Position numbers and translations under genes: made by a program. Below are positions 61,601 through 64,000 of a stretch of DNA of 64,000 bases, piece by piece. The notes beneath the pieces are model-generated. The model was not told the DNA's origin. It searched no databases and was given only the letters and a program-made list of their open reading frames with translations. Source of the DNA: Haliclystus octoradiatus (taxonomy: Eukaryota; Cnidaria; Staurozoa; Stauromedusae; Haliclystidae); NCBI GenBank assembly GCA_916610825.1, contig OU744451.1:15523307-15587306 (forward strand), read 5' to 3'. Numbering within the stretch: position 1 is the stretch's first letter; the number at the start of each line of letters is the position of its first letter.

Positions 61601-62643
61601 AAAGCAACGAATTTGGCCATGTCTGATAACTCAGGTACTTGACCCTTGATTCGCATCTTAGTGGCAATTGTTGCCCATTTGTTTTGCATGGAATGGGGTA
61701 ATCGCTTGTACACCTGATTTAATGTTATTGAAGCATTGATGTCTGATCGATATCCTGATCTATTTAATGTGTCAACGCAGTCCTGTAATGAATATGAATA
61801 ATATAGAATGCCGTTTGCATCATCATCTTGCAACTGCTTTCCTGTTGTTATTTTAGCTATAAAGGCTGTAGCAACTTCGTAGGGGTTTCCGAATTGTTTT
61901 TTAAGGATTGTTAACCCTCTTGTAAATCCATCTTCTAGACCAATACAATTTTGAATTGCAGTTTTAGCCTCCCCCGTACAACTATTGATTAAGTGCCATA
62001 ACTTTTCATTTTCATTCAACCCTGTAGGGGCCATCATCTGCTTGAAAGTTTCAATAAATCGTATGTATTCTGTCGCGTCCCCACTAAAGGAAAGGGGGCG
62101 AATAGTTGGCAAACCGATTCTTGCAATTATATTTCCCAATTGATTTGCTTGGTTGTCATTACTGTTTGCTAAATTTGAATTGGTTGTTAACAATTGATTT
62201 ATTTTTGGAAGCGTGTCAAACCAATCGTGCACTTTTTCATTTACGGTTAATTGGTCGTTTAGCGGTTTCACAGATGTTATAATTGGTTTAATTTCATTAG
62301 TTTCTGTTAACTCATGTTCTGAGACTTCAGAGCCGCTGTCATCACAATATTTTAAATCGAGTTCTGCTTTCTTCAAGTTCATATTTACTGTCAATAACTT
62401 TTTTAACATTGTCAATTCCGCTTCTTTCTCGACGTATTTTACGGTCTCGTCTCTTTTGTATTGTGCTAGCTCCAACGCATGCTGTGCCTCTCTTCGGCGC
62501 GTCGAATTTGATGACTTAGATGCTTTTGAGTACCTTGTAGAATGCGTTTTTTGACTTCTAGCCCGGGTTGATCTTTGTTCGATAAGTTGTCCCTCTAAAG
62601 GGGGCATAGAAGTGCCTTCTGCACCTTCGGTACCGCGAGACAT
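58669..62643 (-). CDS. BEL/Pao Gag-protease-RT-RNase H polyprotein
   Basis: 1324 residues, starting 40 nt after the 5' LTR. Residues 1-150 are charged and helical. 165-360 is the gag core (PLSFSGDATEYIRFIETFKQ, YEVATAFIAKI). Zinc motifs lie at about 393-405 and 426-457 (CFNCLGISHTSNIC, CQSCKRRHHTLLH), aspartic protease with LLDSGSSLTMC at about 528-537. RT runs from about 780 to 1010 (KLRVVFDAAAKYKG, MLADICKMFLQV, YVDD 944-947) and RNase H from about 1115 to 1245 (FADAS, PRLELQAA, WTDSTTVL). All catalytic Asp/Glu seen are kept. It ends at TAA 58669-58671, after which the same frame continues into integrase, so the stop is either a mutation or a readthrough point. It copies element RNA in cytoplasmic particles. 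Confidence 0.95.
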   Translation of the reverse strand: MSRGTEGAEGTSMPPLEGQLIEQRSTRARSQKTHSTRYSKASKSSNSTRRREAQHALELAQYKRDETVKYVEKEAELTMLKKLLTVNMNLKKAELDLKYCDDSGSEVSEHELTETNEIKPIITSVKPLNDQLTVNEKVHDWFDTLPKINQLLTTNSNLANSNDNQANQLGNIIARIGLPTIRPLSFSGDATEYIRFIETFKQMMAPTGLNENEKLWHLINSCTGEAKTAIQNCIGLEDGFTRGLTILKKQFGNPYEVATAFIAKITTGKQLQDDDANGILYYSYSLQDCVDTLNRSGYRSDINASITLNQVYKRLPHSMQNKWATIATKMRIKGQVPELSDMAKFVALQADILNDPVFGRAKNDIKSSQTKLNPVNAIGSVPEQSNVYKQRECTLCKQDHRINKCSKFLDMNYQERLTVVKSYKLCFNCLGISHTSNICRSENTCQSCKRRHHTLLHNTESTMNVNEGRQTNHVISDSNTSNNLEEPSVPSVTMTTNPTVHLSPALTQIVAVRAIAKNGKEITTYALLDSGSSLTMCSKWLADKLNLTGDKHELNLSTVSDISTKREASKISYEVAAMNDDTNTRIKLETVWAIDDLYVAMPKRPKARDLKGYPHLKNVPLPLADYSSVSMIIGTDVPEAMIHDEIISGKPNQPIAVKTKLGWCLLGKLKESNEEGVTFSANAVNTINDDILNKSIERFWAIESYGTSGAKAHSIEDKRSLQILSETTILKEGHYETGLLWRKPDTSLPNNRQLALKRIMPLKNKFVKNSNYYNAYKDVMQDYLEQGHAKRLSHQELAVESNKIWYLPHHAVSNPNKSKLRVVFDAAAKYKGISLNEELMHGPDLTNDLIGVLLRFREHKIAMLADICKMFLQVRVTPADTHSLRFLWWENEITKDPIDYAMNVHIFGSTDIPCCATYALQQTAIDNADNYSDEAVKTVKRNFYVDDLLKSVDNEEKAIALSKELVKLLKKGGFKLTKWLSNSPKVVASFEASQQAPTAIDLFKQETAPQRALGVQWRVTEDTLGYKAITTSSPLTKRGILSTISSTYDPLGIAAPILLNAKLLLQELWQRKIDWDDVLSDEDKGRWQLWLTEVQQAEEMSIPRLMVLPESKNIQLHTFADASEKAYGAVSYIRSSSLRGDINCCFVIAKGRLAPRRQTSIPRLELQAATIAVRVHASVLGELDLNVNDSYFWTDSTTVLKYISNETKRFHPFVANRIEEIRDTTEQSQWRYVPTKMNPADIVSRGATVSNLQQHSEWFTGPKFLLQTESARPINTFSNDVALSDDDPEIKKCSNYSVSQTENQSKQLFDDFITRYSSWDKLIT

Positions 62644-62682
62644 GCTTTCTTTTAACGGTCAAAGGTAAACGTTTAAAACTAA

Positions 62683-63175
62683 TATAGACGCCAATTTTAC
62701 TAATTTGAATGTGAACGGTACATTGACGAATACATGAAGATAAATAAGCAGGTATAAAGACGACAAATGAATAGACACAATTTGTTACGGCAATAATAAA
62801 GTTTGTTGAATAAAGTTGAATAAACCAATAATCTTGTGAGTTGATTGAAATATATATATATATGATTACTGTACTGTTGATAAATCCGTTTTAAACTAGA
62901 AAGAGATTAAATTCTATTAATTATGATTAACATGACATACTAAAGTAAACAATTTTATAAGTTACGTAAAATAGGATAAATTCATACCGTGTGTTCTTTT
63001 CCGCGTCTTCACTGTTCTCTTTCTGTTCTACACTGATTGATATCACGTTGACATATTAATAAATGTATGTCACGATTTGTTCTATTTAGAAGGATTTTAT
63101 AATTAAACGAATTAAGTAGTAAGTATAGAGAAAATGAATAGTTCGAGAAATCTATGGGGAAAATTATCGCTTACA
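62683..63175 (-). repeat. 5' LTR of the BEL/Pao element
   Basis: 493 bp, the promoter-side LTR for minus-strand transcription. Followed outside by CAACT (63176-63180). The leader to the Gag ATG at 62643 is only about 40 nt and should hold the primer-binding site, which I cannot assign to a tRNA. Confidence 0.95.
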
Positions 63176-63180
63176 CAACT

Positions 63181-64000
63181 CGATGCGATTTTATATGTAG
63201 TATATTATAATATTATTTTAATTATAATATATTATAATAATATTTTTTTTTCAAATGGCTTCTAATCTAAGGTTGGCTTGAATACGACTCGCCGACTATG
63301 TCATTGACGGCTCATTATATACGACAAGCCTTGGGCTTGCAAGCAAGCCGAAACCTTGCCTAGCTGAAGCAGAGCCATCTATTTACAAATCTATTGTAAG
63401 TAGATGGCTAAAATCTGAAGGCCTAGATAGATACCTCCAGAACTAGTGAAATGGATTTTCGTAAAGTGGGCTGCTGAGAAGAAGTTTAACGATAATGAAG
63501 TACGTAGTGGGGTTTGTTGACGGAGTCACTTTGGGTATTATTATGAAAGGTGTTCTTGCAATTCCCGCGGCAGTTCGTCAACTGAAGTTGAGGCTCAATA
63601 ATTGATTTCATTTGTAGCCAAATCCAGCTGATGCAATGAGCCTATAGTGCTGCAGAGATATTTTCCAATGGCCTGTTTAAAGTCGATAAATTTAATTCTT
63701 GTATAAATGCTTCGGTTGCCTCTGGATAAGACTTGAACGCCTGCCAAGCGTCCTGTTTGTATGGAAATCTCAAACTTTGTAAGCGAAATGCATAGCAATG
63801 TAATTAACTAAGATGTTATAGGTTTCATGTCAATGTTGATTGAATTCCAAAGATATCTATTCGGGACGCTTGCCCAGAAGAAAAGACGTCCCGGGTAGGC
63901 CCACCAAGTCTATATTTATATGAAGAACTTCTAAATCATCGTAATGGACTTTCAGTTGGGATTTTACTTGATGAGCGAGGGGATCCCATTTGGGCGAGAC
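63181..64000. other. Right edge: two coding-like fragments, no complete gene
   Basis: On the minus strand at about 63755-63645 a frame reads DAWQAFKSYPEATEAFIQEL and ends in a stop; the style is that of multi-copy, mobile-DNA-linked genes. On the plus strand from 63842 a frame stays open to the window end (53 codons, VGPPSLYLYEELLNHRN), perhaps an exon that goes on outside. Palindromic TATAATATTAT runs fill 63200-63250. None can be named. Confidence 0.3.

Larger units (their letters stand above)
56611..63175 (-). mobile_element. BEL/Pao LTR retrotransposon, nearly intact, with 5-bp target duplication
   Basis: Two 493-bp LTRs (56611-57103 and 62683-63175) bracket a Gag-Pol region on the minus strand. 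CAACT at 56606-56610 and 63176-63180 is the target duplication. The LTRs start TGTAAGCG (minus strand) and differ at about four sites by eye, so the insertion is young. A purine-rich AGGGAGGC lies just before the 3' LTR (57104-57111). The only breaks seen are one in-frame TAA before integrase and one frameshift in the integrase C-terminus. No envelope-like frame. Confidence 0.95.

Noticed and set aside
58142-62554. Plus-strand frames opposite the BEL/Pao polyprotein
   Set aside because: They are antisense shadows of Gag-Pol.

Overview
The window is animal (metazoan) genomic DNA. It is AT-rich, its genes are split by GT/AG introns, and it carries a LAR-type receptor tyrosine phosphatase, fucolectin (F5/8 C-like) and PAN/apple exons, and an animal-type repeat load (hAT, BEL/Pao, Penelope-like elements, APE-type LINEs). 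The small introns (about 85 to 680 bp) and secreted lectin exons would fit an invertebrate, a tunicate among others, but the sequence does not settle the species. No bacterial, phage or CRISPR feature is present.

Layout. 1-6387 (+): last 15 exons of a LAR/R2A-like receptor protein tyrosine phosphatase, from the end of the membrane segment to the stop, reconstructed as one uninterrupted 627-codon frame. Its first phosphatase domain has the catalytic Cys but WPE in place of WPD. Its second domain has Ser in place of the catalytic Cys and WPK in place of WPD. 7897-12510: a complete hAT transposon with a two-exon, 868-codon transposase gene (minus), inserted with an 8-bp target duplication into the remnant of a SWIM-zinc-finger gene. 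Directly downstream a 37-bp minisatellite is made from the DNA that encodes that zinc finger. 13-24 kb: mostly non-coding, with foldback repeats, a Penelope-like relic, and a duplicated block ending in a fucolectin exon (minus). 25-29 kb: a BEL/Pao relic, then a decayed Penelope-like element with RT and GIY-YIG endonuclease. 30.2-31.2 kb: about 1 kb of uninterrupted (TAA)n at the 3' tail of a LINE. 31.2-33.5 kb: two LINE copies (minus). 34.4-38.5 kb: a degenerate BEL/Pao element (+), cut off in its integrase by LINE sequence. 38.5-42.0 kb: LINE copies (minus). 43.5-46.2 kb: a second copy of the duplicated block and a secreted PAN-domain first exon, joined by a 189-bp inverted repeat whose arms look identical. 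48.0-48.5 kb: a LINE 5' end with a degenerate 2A-like motif. 49.2-52.3 kb: an intron-containing but broken copy of a multi-copy metazoan gene family (minus). 53.4-56.1 kb: a third copy of the duplicated block with a second fucolectin exon. 56611-63175: a young, nearly intact BEL/Pao retrotransposon (minus) with 493-bp LTRs and a 5-bp target duplication.

How it works together. The only clear host gene that looks functional is the phosphatase. Fucolectin and PAN exons point to a locally duplicated family of secreted lectin-like proteins, of which only single exons can be supported here. The rest is layered transposon insertion and decay. The most interesting biology is the double active-site change in the receptor phosphatase, the minisatellite born from a zinc-finger exon, and the fresh inverted duplication that copies the end of a PAN exon.
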